Part shown: positions 41,300-50,900 of the stretch, one piece after another
Layout of the letters: every line of letters starts with the position of its first letter
Position numbering within the stretch: position 1 is the first letter of the stretch
NCBI GenBank assembly: GCA_015259125.1
Contig: JABZGR010000001.1
Coordinates: 124,001 to 188,000 of the forward strand
DNA from: Alloprevotella tannerae
GTDB taxonomy: Bacteria > Bacteroidota > Bacteroidia > Bacteroidales > Bacteroidaceae
Direction: 5' to 3'
DNA: 64,000 nucleotides
The notes under the pieces: model-generated
Told to the model about the DNA's origin: nothing
Databases searched by the model: none
The model's input: only the letters and a program-made list of their open reading frames with translations
Position numbers and translations under genes: made by a program

Positions 41300-42354
41300 T
41301 GGGCTTGCGCGATTTTAAGTATCACATCAGCTACCTCGCGGTTCTGCTTGGCGCGACCAAGCGTTATACGCAAGTGCGTTTCCAGTCCCGGCTCGTTCAT
41401 AAACTTCACTTTGTAGTGCGCCTGTGCGAAAGCGCGTTGCAGCGCGTCCTTTAAGGCCGGCGGATATTTGATCAAAATGAAGTTGGCCACCGATCGGTAG
41501 ACCTTAAAACCCGGCAATCGGCCGATTTCCTCCTTATACATACGCCGCGCTTCGTTCATCACGGCCGCCACGTGTCGATAATGTTCTTCCGAGCGCAAGG
41601 CTGCGACGGCGATGTCCTCAGCCAGCCGATCGTAGCCCAAATATTTGTTCGCATAACGGCAGAATTTCTCCATCTCTTCCGAGCGCCCCACGAAGGCGAA
41701 GCCCATCCGCAAGCCCGGCAGGCCGTAAAATTTCGAAAGCGTCCTACAGAAAATCATATTCGGATATCGGCCTACGAGTCGGGCGATATAACTTACGTTG
41801 TCCGTCACGAAAGAAGCGTAAGCCTCATCTACCAAAATAATCGTATCAGTCGGCGTAAACTGCCCCAAACGATCCAATTCGTCGGGCGTCAGTCCGTTTC
41901 CGGTCGGATTATTGGGCGAAGCCACGAGCACCACTTTCGGCCGGTGCTCCTCGATGCTTCGGCGCAGCGCCTCGAAGTTGTAAGCAAACCCATCTTCCTC
42001 CTCATTGACGGAATATTGCAGCGTGCGCCCATCGACCTCGTCTGCGATCGACTGATAATACCACCAAGAATATTGCGGAATGAGCATCGTGTTGCGCCCC
42101 GGCGTTTCGGTCAGGAAGAAGTGCACAGCCTGCTTCAAAATGTCTTCAGCCCCATAGCCCAAGACGACCTGCGATTCGTCCACACCATAATCTTCAGCGA
42201 GCGCAATGGAGAAAATACTTTTCTTCCCTTCGTCGTAAAGACGCGTGTAGAAGCACAGTTTGTTGACGTCGAAGTCTTTAATGGCCTTGACCACCTCCGG
42301 CGAAGGCTCAAAGTTGAATTCGTTTCGGTCCAAGTAATTTATATCGTCAGCCAT
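41296..42354 (-). CDS. class I/II aminotransferase, HisC/CobD-like
   Basis: This 352-residue PLP enzyme of fold type I has VLGYGAEDIL (cofactor phosphate region), ASPNNPTGN, VDEAYASF and the Schiff-base Lys in CRTLSKFYGLPGLRMGF, all typical of histidinol-phosphate aminotransferase and CobD relatives. No histidine genes are nearby. Tight coupling to a LicC-like cytidylyltransferase points to a specialised pathway rather than histidine synthesis. It could be a transaminase or a phosphothreonine-type decarboxylase; sequence alone does not separate them. Confidence 0.8.
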   Translation of the reverse strand: MADDINYLDRNEFNFEPSPEVVKAIKDFDVNKLCFYTRLYDEGKKSIFSIALAEDYGVDESQVVLGYGAEDILKQAVHFFLTETPGRNTMLIPQYSWWYYQSIADEVDGRTLQYSVNEEEDGFAYNFEALRRSIEEHRPKVVLVASPNNPTGNGLTPDELDRLGQFTPTDTIILVDEAYASFVTDNVSYIARLVGRYPNMIFCRTLSKFYGLPGLRMGFAFVGRSEEMEKFCRYANKYLGYDRLAEDIAVAALRSEEHYRHVAAVMNEARRMYKEEIGRLPGFKVYRSVANFILIKYPPALKDALQRAFAQAHYKVKFMNEPGLETHLRITLGRAKQNREVADVILKIAQAQ

Positions 42355-42708
42355 AATGCTATCACATTTATGCCGACAAAGTTACACAAAAAGGCGCAGG
42401 GGTGCGGGCGATGCATGCGAAAATCCTACCCTATCAGCAAAAACAGTGCGCCCCATGGCGCAGATGCCCACAAAACCGCCTCGCCACCCCAATTTCTATG
42501 CCCACAAAACCTCACCCGACACCGATGGGCAAGTGCTTTCGGCGCAGACGAAGCCGATCCACCCTGCGCCCATCCCCAAAAGCGAGGCGCAAAATAGGCG
42601 GACAAAAGATGAAGCGCAGAAAAGGGGAAAATACAGGTTGCAATTGGAATTTGTAAATTACTAAATCATCGCCACCAGAGAAAAGAATACATTTTTTTAC
42701 GCTTGAAA

Positions 42709-42740
42709 TTTGCATTCATTTAGGTTTCTTTTTATTTTTG
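42709..42740 (+). promoter_or_regulatory. consensus promoter of a small lipoprotein gene
   Basis: TTTG (42709-42712), a 20-nt spacer and TATTTTTG (42733-42740) match the Bacteroidetes consensus in full. A TTG start at 42738 would overlap it, so ATG 42762 is the start. Confidence 0.7.
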
Positions 42741-42761
42741 CACTTACAAAATTGCTTCAAT

Positions 42762-43124
42762 ATGGGCACAATTATCCAAAAATACAGCCAACTTCTGCTG
42801 TTGGTAAGCTGCTTCACACTCTTTTCGTGTTGTGATTTTAAGCCTGCATCAGCGTCTTTGGAAGGCACTGTGTGGGAGCATGAATTTTCACAAGAGGAGC
42901 AAAATCCGGACGGCATCAAGAAGGCCGTACTTTACTTTAATAATCAAACGCTTACCTACTATGCACTGAGCGCCGATGGGCGTAAAAAGCACCTCATAGC
43001 TTCATATCCCTACACGCTCGAACAGCATCTGCTCACCGCCGGCAATCAGCACGCCATCGTGGGTGGATATTCGTTTTACTTCAACGAGATGTTGTTTGTC
43101 AAAACCGACAAAACAAAATTTTAG
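42762..43124 (+). CDS. small lipoprotein of unknown function
   Basis: This 120-residue protein has a lipoprotein signal (QLLLLVSCFTLFSCCDF, lipid-anchored Cys about residue 23 or 24). The mature part resembles a small beta-sandwich (LEGTVWEHEF, VLYFNNQTLTYYALSADG), like the lipocalin-type lipoproteins common in Bacteroidetes. It is monocistronic with a short leader. No specific family identified. Confidence 0.65.
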   Translation: MGTIIQKYSQLLLLVSCFTLFSCCDFKPASASLEGTVWEHEFSQEEQNPDGIKKAVLYFNNQTLTYYALSADGRKKHLIASYPYTLEQHLLTAGNQHAIVGGYSFYFNEMLFVKTDKTKF

Positions 43125-43310
43125 ATCGGGCCATCTGTGCGCTCTTGTATTTTTACGTTTATTGATCTTTCTACTTTTACATTTTTTAGTGGTACACGGC
43201 AAGGTGCGCCACTTTTTTTAGCCGCTCTACCTTTGTTTTTTGTGCGCTCAGCATCGACATTTTGACGAATATAGTCTATCCCACAAGCGCCGCCATCTGC
43301 CCTTTTCAGT

Positions 43311-43396
43311 GTACGCTCACGAGCGTAGACCTTTTTCATCGTGAGCGCACGGTCTTTTCATCACGAGCGTAGACCTTTTTTCTCGTGAGCGCAAAC
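43311..43396. repeat. 22-nt intergenic repeat array C (4 units)
   Basis: Four units with mixed orientation cores: CTCACGAGCGTAGAC, CATCGTGAGCGCAC, CATCACGAGCGTAGAC and CTCGTGAGCGCAAAC, each preceded by a C/T-rich tract. It is more degenerate than array B. It lies between convergent genes. The rest of 43125-43692 is GC-rich with no gene I can support. Confidence 0.8.
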
Positions 43397-43628
43397 GCCC
43401 CAAGCGAGGACGAAGCCGCACGAAGGGCGGGCGCGGTGCTCAGCGAGCAGGGCGGCGGCAGGCAGCAATGCGCGTGACGGTTTTTTGTCTACGTCGGTCG
43501 GGGCGGCAAGGCTGCGTAAGGGCGGTCGTGAACGGAAAGGGCGCCTATACAAGGGCCACCTGCGCTGACGAAAGGCAGGGCGCGGCGTGGCTTGATGGCG
43601 CGGCAAAATGCGCAAGGGGCGCATACGC

Positions 43629-43667
43629 TTAACCGCTGCAAAGCTTCTGAGGCCTTGCAGCGGTTAA
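43629..43667 (-). terminator. terminator of the 1486-residue secreted protein gene
   Basis: A perfect 13-bp stem (TTAACCGCTGCAA / TTGCAGCGGTTAA) with a 13-nt loop lies 25 nt beyond the minus-strand stop. Confidence 0.65.
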
Positions 43668-43692
43668 AGGGTTCAGATAGCGCCGAGTGCGC

Positions 43693-46600
43693 TTATTTGA
43701 TGACAACTTTCTTGCCGTCGATCACATAAACGCCGCGCTGGAGTTTGGAGCGCACGGCATCGACACGCTTACCGTGAACGTCGTAGACAATCGGCGTGTG
43801 CGCGGGCGAAGCGCTGGGCGCGATCAAGGCCGTGACGACGTCGAGCACAACGGGTAGCGACTCTGAAGCATCGGCATATACAGCCGTCACACTGTACGTG
43901 TGTTGCCCATCAGCTTTTGCTTGGGTATCGGTATAGCCCGGTTGCTCAGCAGCGCCCAAGTATTGACCATCGCAATATACGCGATAGCCCGTAGGCGTAT
44001 TGCCGCCCTCATACGTAATGTCGTCGATCATGAACAAGAAGGCCTGATCAGCGCTCGTCGTATGGCGAATGGCGAAATAATTCGTACCCTCAGGCAGGTC
44101 TACATTGATCTCTGTCCAACTGCCACCGGTCTGCGTGTAGATGTCGCCAATGAGTTGGAAACTCTCTTTCGCTTTATCGGTTGAGGAAACCAAGACTTCG
44201 AACTCTTCATTTCCGAAGTCCTTGCCGACATAGTTGTTGACGTAGAAACGAACCTTTTGCGCCTTGCCTGAAAGCGGCGGACTGATGAGCCAGTTGTCAG
44301 CCTTTACGTAAGTCTTTCCCGTCTGATCCGTCTGATAAACGGCTACGAGTGCTTTCGTGCCGGAATGGGGGTCGAGGCCTTGACCGGTTCCGTAAAGATC
44401 ACTAGGCTGCCAATTCATAAAAGCAAACTGCTCTTGCTGATGCGGATAGCGCGACTCTTTGGAAAGCGGGCACGCATAGCCCTTATCCGCATCGATCGTG
44501 GACCAACGGCCAAAGCTTGTGGCCCAAGGCTCATAGGCTTCGAAGTCGTCAGTCAACGTGACGTATTCTACTGTGGGCGCGGCCCAATCTAATTCGACCT
44601 TTGCAGCATCTTTATATTTGAGCACGAGATCGCGTGGCGTGGGCACGTTGCCCTGAACAGCCTGCACCTCGGCGCGGGCTTCGTTGTTGGCTGCCAAAGC
44701 ATCGCCATCGGCCACTACTTCAGCCACTACCGACAGGGTCGTGGCAGCATCGAGCGATGTCGTCTGATAATTGACCGGAATTGTTGCCTCCTTGAAGCGA
44801 GCGAGGCCACCCTCGACGGCTTTGTCATAGACCTGCTTGCCGTTGATCTGCACCTTCACCTGCACTTTGGCGAGGTCCTGCAAACCTTTGTTGGCCACCT
44901 TGATCGAAAGCGGGAGGTTCTGGCCCTTCAAAACCGACTTGGGCGCGGCGAGCGTGATCTCCGCATCCTTGGCAACAGGTTCGGCGAGGTTGATATTGTC
45001 GACGTAGAGCGGCGTTTCTTTCATCGAAGCCGTAGCAATGGCCGCAAAGCGCACGAAGACGTATTCTTCCTGCAAATATTCTTGTGGTATGTCGATCTCT
45101 TCCGTATGCCATTCGGCCTGACTCACACCGGCTTGCGCATAATCAAAACTGCGAAGGAGCGTTTCTCCCTTCTGGTTTTTCTTGCGTATGCTGATCTCCA
45201 AGCGACCCGGCACTTGACCAACTTGTTTGTGGTCGAAAATCAATTTGGGATGGGCCGCACCCTGCAAAGAAATCTTACCTGTGCTGATCACAGACGAACC
45301 TGCGCGATCGGGATTGAAGACGATGCTGCCGCCATCGGCATCTACGGCTTCCTTGCCACTGATTTCCCAAGCCACGTTACCATCGGGCGTCTCGAGCGCG
45401 ATGAGTTGGCCTTCGGTAGAGCTACCTTTGAAACTGTTGTGGAAAGGTAGCGTGTAGGGCTTACCTACGATGATTGAGCCAACGCCATATCCGCTTTCGC
45501 CGGCTTTATTTTTTGCACTGATGGCCCACTGCGCGTAGCGCTGGTTGCCTTCGGCGGTCTTCTGATCGGGCACGACGTACTCCGTCTTGCCGCCCGTTAC
45601 GGTCGCGATCAGATCTCCGCGATAACCACCGTCGCGTACATTATATATATTGTAGGTCACTTCTTCCGGAATGACAAGTCCGCCGTTTGCACCGCCGACT
45701 GCGGGCCACGTAAGGCGCACGGCATTTGACAAATCCTCGGCGGTGATGACGGGCGTGGCGGGTTGATCCTGGCCCACGTAGATGGTCTTGGTCGCCGTAG
45801 CACCTGCACCGTCGGCATTAAAGGCAATGACGGTGTAGACGTTGTCGCCGGTCGTCGCCCGATTGTCCGTAGCGGTCAGCGAAGCACCGGGCGCGGGCTG
45901 CGTAAAGGCCTTGACGAGTCGGATTCCGTTGCGCACCTCGATGCGCTCAATATTGCTAAGCGCCGTCCCGTCAACCTTCAACTTCGGCGCATCGAAAGTG
46001 AGCGTCGTGAGGAGTTTGCCGGACGGATCCGCCTTGCCCTTTAAGTTTTCTGCGGCTGCGGGCGCTGCTGCAGCAACGGGGGCGGCAATGCTTACGGAGT
46101 CGATGTGGAGATAATAGCCGCCGGCATCGGACAACGCGTGGAAGCCGATGTAATAGGTGCCGTCAGCTTGCGGGCGAAGCTCGTTGGTGAACGTCTGATA
46201 CTCGTCTGTGCTCACCTCCGTCGGGTTTAGGATCACCGTAGAAAGCCCTGCTGGATTGGGCGCTTGCCCCCATTTTACCTCAAAGCGCTCGGTATAATCC
46301 GTACCGTTGGATTTGGCTTTGAATTGGAAGGTATAAACTTTTCCGGCCCGCAAGCGAAGCGGCGGAAGGAGCAACCAGTCGTCGGCTTTTTCCGTATCAC
46401 TCCAATGATAACGATAGGCCGTCTGCTCGGTATAAGGATCTTTGTCCCAAGCCCAAGAAGCTTGGTCGTTGTTGTTATCGATAACGGTGTATAATTCTGC
46501 ATCTGCCGCATTGGCAAACTCATCGAAGAAGGGTGGTTCTATGGGCGAGCCGACTACAGCGTTGTTGCTGTTTGTCCACGTCGTAACCTGCGATTGATTA

Positions 46601-48153
46601 TGCGCTCTCACGGCGTAGCGATAGCCCATCAGCGGGCCTTCGGGCAAGACTTCTGCAAAGTGAACATCGGAGATACCGTTGACCACTTGCGTCGTGTCTG
46701 TTCCGGTAATGCGGATCAAGTCGTAAGTAAGCGAACCGAGGAAGCCGCCGTGCTCAGTGGCGGTCGGCGCCGTCCACGTTAAGTCGGCGCGGCGAGCGGC
46801 ATCGACGCTCAGCGTCAGTTTGTCGACAGACTTCGGCGTATCATAGCCGGCATAGGCTGAGAGGCGCGCCTTCGGACTCGCTCCCGCAGCATTCGAGAGC
46901 GTAACGACGAAGGTGTTCATCCCCTCGCGAGCTTGCACCGGCACAACTGCGCTACTGCCGGCATTGACTTTGCCCGTCAGCGGCGCATCAGTGTTGACAT
47001 AAACATGGTAAGTGAGTTCGCCACTAAGCGCACTGCCGCCGTAAGTTTTTGTAGGTGCAGTAAAGGAAAGTTGGCCCGCCGTGGCAGCCGCTGTGAATTG
47101 CGCGTGCAAATCTGTGGCCGCGCTCGGCGCATCATCGGCCGCTTTGGGCTTAGGTACGACCATACCGGTCACCGTAACCTCATTGCCGATACTACCCAGC
47201 AGGGTGGCTTGTCCGTTGTCGAGACTGACTTTGTATAAATCCGTATGGTGCTCGCCGTTGGTCGAAGCCCAGTAGAACGTATTATCTTTCGGATCGATCT
47301 CGCCGCATTGCGAGCGCACTTTTCCGTCAGCATCGGCTAAGGAAACACCCGTCGGGCCGACCAAGGTCTCTTTTCCGTTCGTGCGATCTATGGTGTAGAG
47401 GTTGCCGTCTGTAGCCACGCCGTAAGCTTTTCCGTCTTTGTCGATGCCGAGGGCAATATAAATGTGCTCAACGGGGGCAATGCTGGTGCGGGTCAGCGTG
47501 AGATAATCGATAACGCCCCATTCGTAGCCCGTGCCGTCCTTACGCAGAAATGCGCCAAAGACTTCGCCGGTCTTCGGATCGGTGGCGGTTTCTTGGGCAA
47601 TCAGGGAGATGTCGTCCAATTGATGAGGGGGAATGTCCAAGGCCCACGTTTCGATGTCGAAGGCGTAATGATAGACCATAATAATGCCCATATCGGCATA
47701 GCTTAGGTCGTAGAAAATGCCGTGCATGCGGCCATCAACGATGGCTGCGCCTCCATTAAAGGAGGCTTTGCTATAGGCGGCCAACTTGGAGAAATGAACT
47801 TCGGATGCCGGACTAAAGGCATAGATACCTTTATATTGGTCGGAGACAACGTTTGCCCATAATTCGGTGCCGGCAGCAGCGCCTAAGAGTTGGCGCAATA
47901 TGGTTTTTTGCAAGGGCCGGGGCGCAGCGCTCATCAGGCGCGGCTTGCTTTCGGCCGGCGAAGGCGCGGGAAGCGTACGGATAGCAGCCGCGGGCCGCCG
48001 GAGGCCTTGCGAAACGGCAAAGGGAATACGCAAAACGTTGGTGCGCAAGAGCGGCGAACGCTGCGAAAGCTTTGTCGGCGACTGCGCGAAGATGGGTAAG
48101 CTACCGGCAAAAGCCAAGCAACTCACCAGAAAATGGGCAAATCGTAAATGCAT
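43693..48153 (-). CDS. large secreted multidomain protein with FN3-like, choice-of-anchor-J-like and CARDB-like domains
   Basis: This 1486-residue surface or secreted protein has a signal peptide (MHLRFAHFLVSCLAFAGSLPIFAQ; start 48153). An N-terminal beta-propeller-like part (about 90-340) reads DGKAYGVATDGNLYTIDRTNG. FN3-like units alternate with jelly-roll adhesin domains: FFDEFANAADAELY, LPFHNSFKGS and LTDDFEAYEPWATSF are the three openings. A CARDB-like stretch lies near 1080-1170 (VLKGQNLPLSIKVANKG). The C-terminus is YDVHGKRVDAV to KLQRGVYVIDGKKVVIK, the Prevotella/Bacteroides-type C-terminal sorting-like end. Likely function is adhesion or polymer binding. Confidence 0.75.
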   Translation of the reverse strand: MHLRFAHFLVSCLAFAGSLPIFAQSPTKLSQRSPLLRTNVLRIPFAVSQGLRRPAAAIRTLPAPSPAESKPRLMSAAPRPLQKTILRQLLGAAAGTELWANVVSDQYKGIYAFSPASEVHFSKLAAYSKASFNGGAAIVDGRMHGIFYDLSYADMGIIMVYHYAFDIETWALDIPPHQLDDISLIAQETATDPKTGEVFGAFLRKDGTGYEWGVIDYLTLTRTSIAPVEHIYIALGIDKDGKAYGVATDGNLYTIDRTNGKETLVGPTGVSLADADGKVRSQCGEIDPKDNTFYWASTNGEHHTDLYKVSLDNGQATLLGSIGNEVTVTGMVVPKPKAADDAPSAATDLHAQFTAAATAGQLSFTAPTKTYGGSALSGELTYHVYVNTDAPLTGKVNAGSSAVVPVQAREGMNTFVVTLSNAAGASPKARLSAYAGYDTPKSVDKLTLSVDAARRADLTWTAPTATEHGGFLGSLTYDLIRITGTDTTQVVNGISDVHFAEVLPEGPLMGYRYAVRAHNQSQVTTWTNSNNAVVGSPIEPPFFDEFANAADAELYTVIDNNNDQASWAWDKDPYTEQTAYRYHWSDTEKADDWLLLPPLRLRAGKVYTFQFKAKSNGTDYTERFEVKWGQAPNPAGLSTVILNPTEVSTDEYQTFTNELRPQADGTYYIGFHALSDAGGYYLHIDSVSIAAPVAAAAPAAAENLKGKADPSGKLLTTLTFDAPKLKVDGTALSNIERIEVRNGIRLVKAFTQPAPGASLTATDNRATTGDNVYTVIAFNADGAGATATKTIYVGQDQPATPVITAEDLSNAVRLTWPAVGGANGGLVIPEEVTYNIYNVRDGGYRGDLIATVTGGKTEYVVPDQKTAEGNQRYAQWAISAKNKAGESGYGVGSIIVGKPYTLPFHNSFKGSSTEGQLIALETPDGNVAWEISGKEAVDADGGSIVFNPDRAGSSVISTGKISLQGAAHPKLIFDHKQVGQVPGRLEISIRKKNQKGETLLRSFDYAQAGVSQAEWHTEEIDIPQEYLQEEYVFVRFAAIATASMKETPLYVDNINLAEPVAKDAEITLAAPKSVLKGQNLPLSIKVANKGLQDLAKVQVKVQINGKQVYDKAVEGGLARFKEATIPVNYQTTSLDAATTLSVVAEVVADGDALAANNEARAEVQAVQGNVPTPRDLVLKYKDAAKVELDWAAPTVEYVTLTDDFEAYEPWATSFGRWSTIDADKGYACPLSKESRYPHQQEQFAFMNWQPSDLYGTGQGLDPHSGTKALVAVYQTDQTGKTYVKADNWLISPPLSGKAQKVRFYVNNYVGKDFGNEEFEVLVSSTDKAKESFQLIGDIYTQTGGSWTEINVDLPEGTNYFAIRHTTSADQAFLFMIDDITYEGGNTPTGYRVYCDGQYLGAAEQPGYTDTQAKADGQHTYSVTAVYADASESLPVVLDVVTALIAPSASPAHTPIVYDVHGKRVDAVRSKLQRGVYVIDGKKVVIK

Positions 48154-48474
48154 AACAAGTGGCAAAAGATTTGATTACTGTAGCGCTGAATTAGGTTAAG
48201 GCAAAGCGACACTACACGTAATGGGGACCGAGTAGTAACCACAAGGCAAATCGGGCTAACGCTTTACCGACGCTACAGTATGCCGACATTGCGCGCCGCG
48301 AGATTCGGCAAAAATACAAATCTGCCAAGAAAAAAAATACGTCTTTTGTAGTATTTTTTAAGGACGATGGGCATTTTGGTCAAAAAATGCCTTAACTGAC
48401 GCGGCTCAAATACGCTTGATAGGCCTTGCGGCGGCTTGATTGTCCGCCGTAAGGTAGCTGGAAGAGGGGCTTTC

Positions 48475-49245
48475 TTAATTTTTAGTTTTTGATTTCGGTG
48501 CTTGGTTTTTCGTCGATGCTTTGACCTTGGCAGAAGATGAGCGGTTGGGGGCAACGGCTACGACATATTCGTCGCTTTGGGTGTCGATAAGCAGCGTATG
48601 ATAATGCTTCGGTTTCCAAAACTTATCGAGCGCTTCGCACCAACGCGGGACGTAGGCGGCCTCATCTAAGGGCGCATCTGAAAGGTTTAGGCCGTAACGC
48701 TGCACGCGCTTGAGCCTGGGCATCATCCCCTGAAAGCTATCCAGATCGGCTTTCCAGTCGAACCGAACGATAACGCGCAGTTCTTCTAACAAGACAAGCA
48801 GGCCCTCGCTGCGCAAAGTGTCGGGCTTGTCTTTATAGGTGTCCAACATTTCATAATACTCGTCGGCATATTCGCCCTCCGGCTCGCTTCGGGCGGCATA
48901 GAAGGCTTCGGGCGACGCCAAACTATCCTTAACGAGCTGCATCACCTCGGCGTCGTCGCCGGCAACGGTCTGCGCCAGTTTGAGCAAGGCGGCCTTGTCT
49001 GTGGGCCAATCAACTTTCGTGACCACGGGCTCCGGCTCGGGCTCTTTCTTGGTGATAAAGAGGCCGGCCCACAAGGGTGAACTGAAAAACAAAGCGCCTA
49101 TTACGCCGATCGCACCGATGAGCCACGATCCTCGCTGAAACATGATAAAGGCCATCCAGCCCGAGCCTCCGGCAAAGAGGAGCAGGAGCAGTGCGCCCAA
49201 GAAGGCGCTAAACGCATCTTTTATCTTATCATTTACTTTAAACAT
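48475..49245 (-). CDS. membrane protein of unknown function, possibly DUF6630-related
   Basis: This 256-residue protein has two N-terminal transmembrane helices (about 10-35 and 41-65), then a cytoplasmic domain opening KKEPEPEPVVTKVDWPTD. The segment LLVLLEELRVIVRFDWKADLDSFQGMMPRL recalls DUF6630, from memory and unconfirmed. The basic C-terminus (SSAKVKASTKNQAPKSKTKN) is low complexity. It lies 12 nt after the lipoprotein gene at 49258, probably the same operon. The 320-nt gap to 48153 holds no gene. Confidence 0.5.
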   Translation of the reverse strand: MFKVNDKIKDAFSAFLGALLLLLFAGGSGWMAFIMFQRGSWLIGAIGVIGALFFSSPLWAGLFITKKEPEPEPVVTKVDWPTDKAALLKLAQTVAGDDAEVMQLVKDSLASPEAFYAARSEPEGEYADEYYEMLDTYKDKPDTLRSEGLLVLLEELRVIVRFDWKADLDSFQGMMPRLKRVQRYGLNLSDAPLDEAAYVPRWCEALDKFWKPKHYHTLLIDTQSDEYVVAVAPNRSSSAKVKASTKNQAPKSKTKN

Positions 49246-49257
49246 TGGGGTAAAGTG

Positions 49258-50538
49258 TTATTGTTTATCTGCGGTGTGCACGACCATAGACTTTACGTCG
49301 CGCCCCGTTATGCGGCGGATGAGGGCATCATCGATGCACTCTTGAGGACTCCAAATATCTTCCATCACGACCTTCTGCCCATCTCGCAGATAGTAGCAGG
49401 TGTAATCGTCGAAGTCAAACTCGTCTTTGCCTTTTATATAGAAGGTGGTAGAGAACTCGTAGCGATGGCCGTCGATGCTCGTGACGCTGAAATGGTTGCC
49501 GGCTCCTTTGACCTGTAAGCCGCTTTGTTGGCAGAAGGATCGCAATTGTGGATAGGTGAAGAAGATCGTCTTCTCTGAGCCTTCCTTACGCTCCGAAGAG
49601 TAGACGAACATATAGGGCTTTTGACCCGTATCGATAAATAGAAAGCCATCACCTTTATCTTTAATGCCAAGCGATGTTTCCAGCGTATCGCGCTCTCGCG
49701 GCGTTGCCGACGGCAGGCGCGCTACTTGCTGGAGGTAGTCTTCTGCCCACGCCTGCATGTTTATCGCGTTAACGCCGTTGCCTTGGGCGGCCATAAGCTG
49801 ATAGTAGCTCATCACTTCGTTGTAAAATTGCTGACACACGACCTGCCGATTAATCTGATTATAGATCTGAAACTGTATATAATAAGGCCGCTTCTCGCCG
49901 GGCTTTGCTATGGTCAGGCCACTCACAAAATTGATGCTATCGCTGGTCGGCGTCAAGGCGTAACAAGGGCCTTGAATATACATACGTAGGAAATAGCGGG
50001 TATCGCTCTCTACTATCTCTTCGCTCAAAAACTGCTCGAAGAGGTCAATCAAGTGCTTGGCGCGCCATACGTCATCGACCGTCTCTAAGTCTATGTAGAG
50101 GGGCTTCAGCCAGAATTCTGAGGAAGAAAAGCTATGCCAAAGGCGGCGCGTCGGCGCATCGAGCGTCCGCAAAGGGCCTTGTTCAAATTCGCGTGATCGA
50201 CGCAAAACCACAACTTTTTCGAAATTGTCGAAAATGCTGCGTTCTGTCTTCAACATCGGAACGGGATAACTCTTGATATGGCTGGCTACTTGAAATGTAT
50301 CTTTTGGATTACCCGATAGGGTGAAAGACCAAATTCGCCAATCTTCCATTAAGCCACGCCGCGTTTTATACTTTTGAGAAAGCACAATCTGCCGGTCGGG
50401 ATACTTCTTTTTGAGATAGGCCATAACCTCATCGCGCGAATTAAAACCGGGAAAACAACCGCTTAACAGGCATATACCTAAAACGGCTACCGCCCACAGG
50501 AAGCATTTGCGTAGAATTTTCCTTATCTTCATCATCAA
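49258..50538 (-). CDS. lipoprotein of unknown function
   Basis: This 426-residue protein has a lipoprotein signal ending LLSGCFPG (Cys about residue 28). The mature domain begins SRDEVMAYLKKKYPDRQIVL and is soluble and mixed alpha/beta; the late part reads GHRYEFSTTFYIKGKDEFDFDDY. It is not recognised. It is the upstream partner of the membrane protein at 48475 (12-nt gap). Such a pair, one lipoprotein and one membrane protein, could work together at the envelope, but no mechanism can be claimed. Confidence 0.6.
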   Translation of the reverse strand: MMMKIRKILRKCFLWAVAVLGICLLSGCFPGFNSRDEVMAYLKKKYPDRQIVLSQKYKTRRGLMEDWRIWSFTLSGNPKDTFQVASHIKSYPVPMLKTERSIFDNFEKVVVLRRSREFEQGPLRTLDAPTRRLWHSFSSSEFWLKPLYIDLETVDDVWRAKHLIDLFEQFLSEEIVESDTRYFLRMYIQGPCYALTPTSDSINFVSGLTIAKPGEKRPYYIQFQIYNQINRQVVCQQFYNEVMSYYQLMAAQGNGVNAINMQAWAEDYLQQVARLPSATPRERDTLETSLGIKDKGDGFLFIDTGQKPYMFVYSSERKEGSEKTIFFTYPQLRSFCQQSGLQVKGAGNHFSVTSIDGHRYEFSTTFYIKGKDEFDFDDYTCYYLRDGQKVVMEDIWSPQECIDDALIRRITGRDVKSMVVHTADKQ

Positions 50539-50849
50539 ATCAAACCATTATTTTATCTTACTTGCGCAGACCAGCTGCCCAGCTGCACTTGCAAAATTAA
50601 GGGATCGGCCGGAAGAAACTATGTTTTGGCGAAGAAAATTAAGATCAAGCGCTTGCTTTTGCGAACGATCTACTCCTGCTACACCCTCACTTTGCAGAAA
50701 AGTTTGGATTGTGAAGGACGTCATCGTGGCTTTGACGCCTCAGTACCCGCTATGCCTCTCTGCAATGCGCAAATGTATGGCGCTTTTCTTGTGTTTGTAG
50801 TTATTTCGTCTTAGAGCCGGCGGAGCAAGCGCTCGAATATGCCACAAAA

Positions 50850-50879
50850 TAAGCCGCCGGAACGATGTTCGGCGGCTTA
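50850..50879 (-). terminator. terminator of the T9SS cargo gene
   Basis: TAAGCCGCCG-GAAC pairs with GTTC-GGCGGCTTA around a short loop with one bulge; on the minus strand it is followed by TTATTTTG. The gap 50539-50849 holds no gene I can support. Confidence 0.6.
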
Positions 50880-50900
50880 CTCCCATATTTCTTAATGCGT

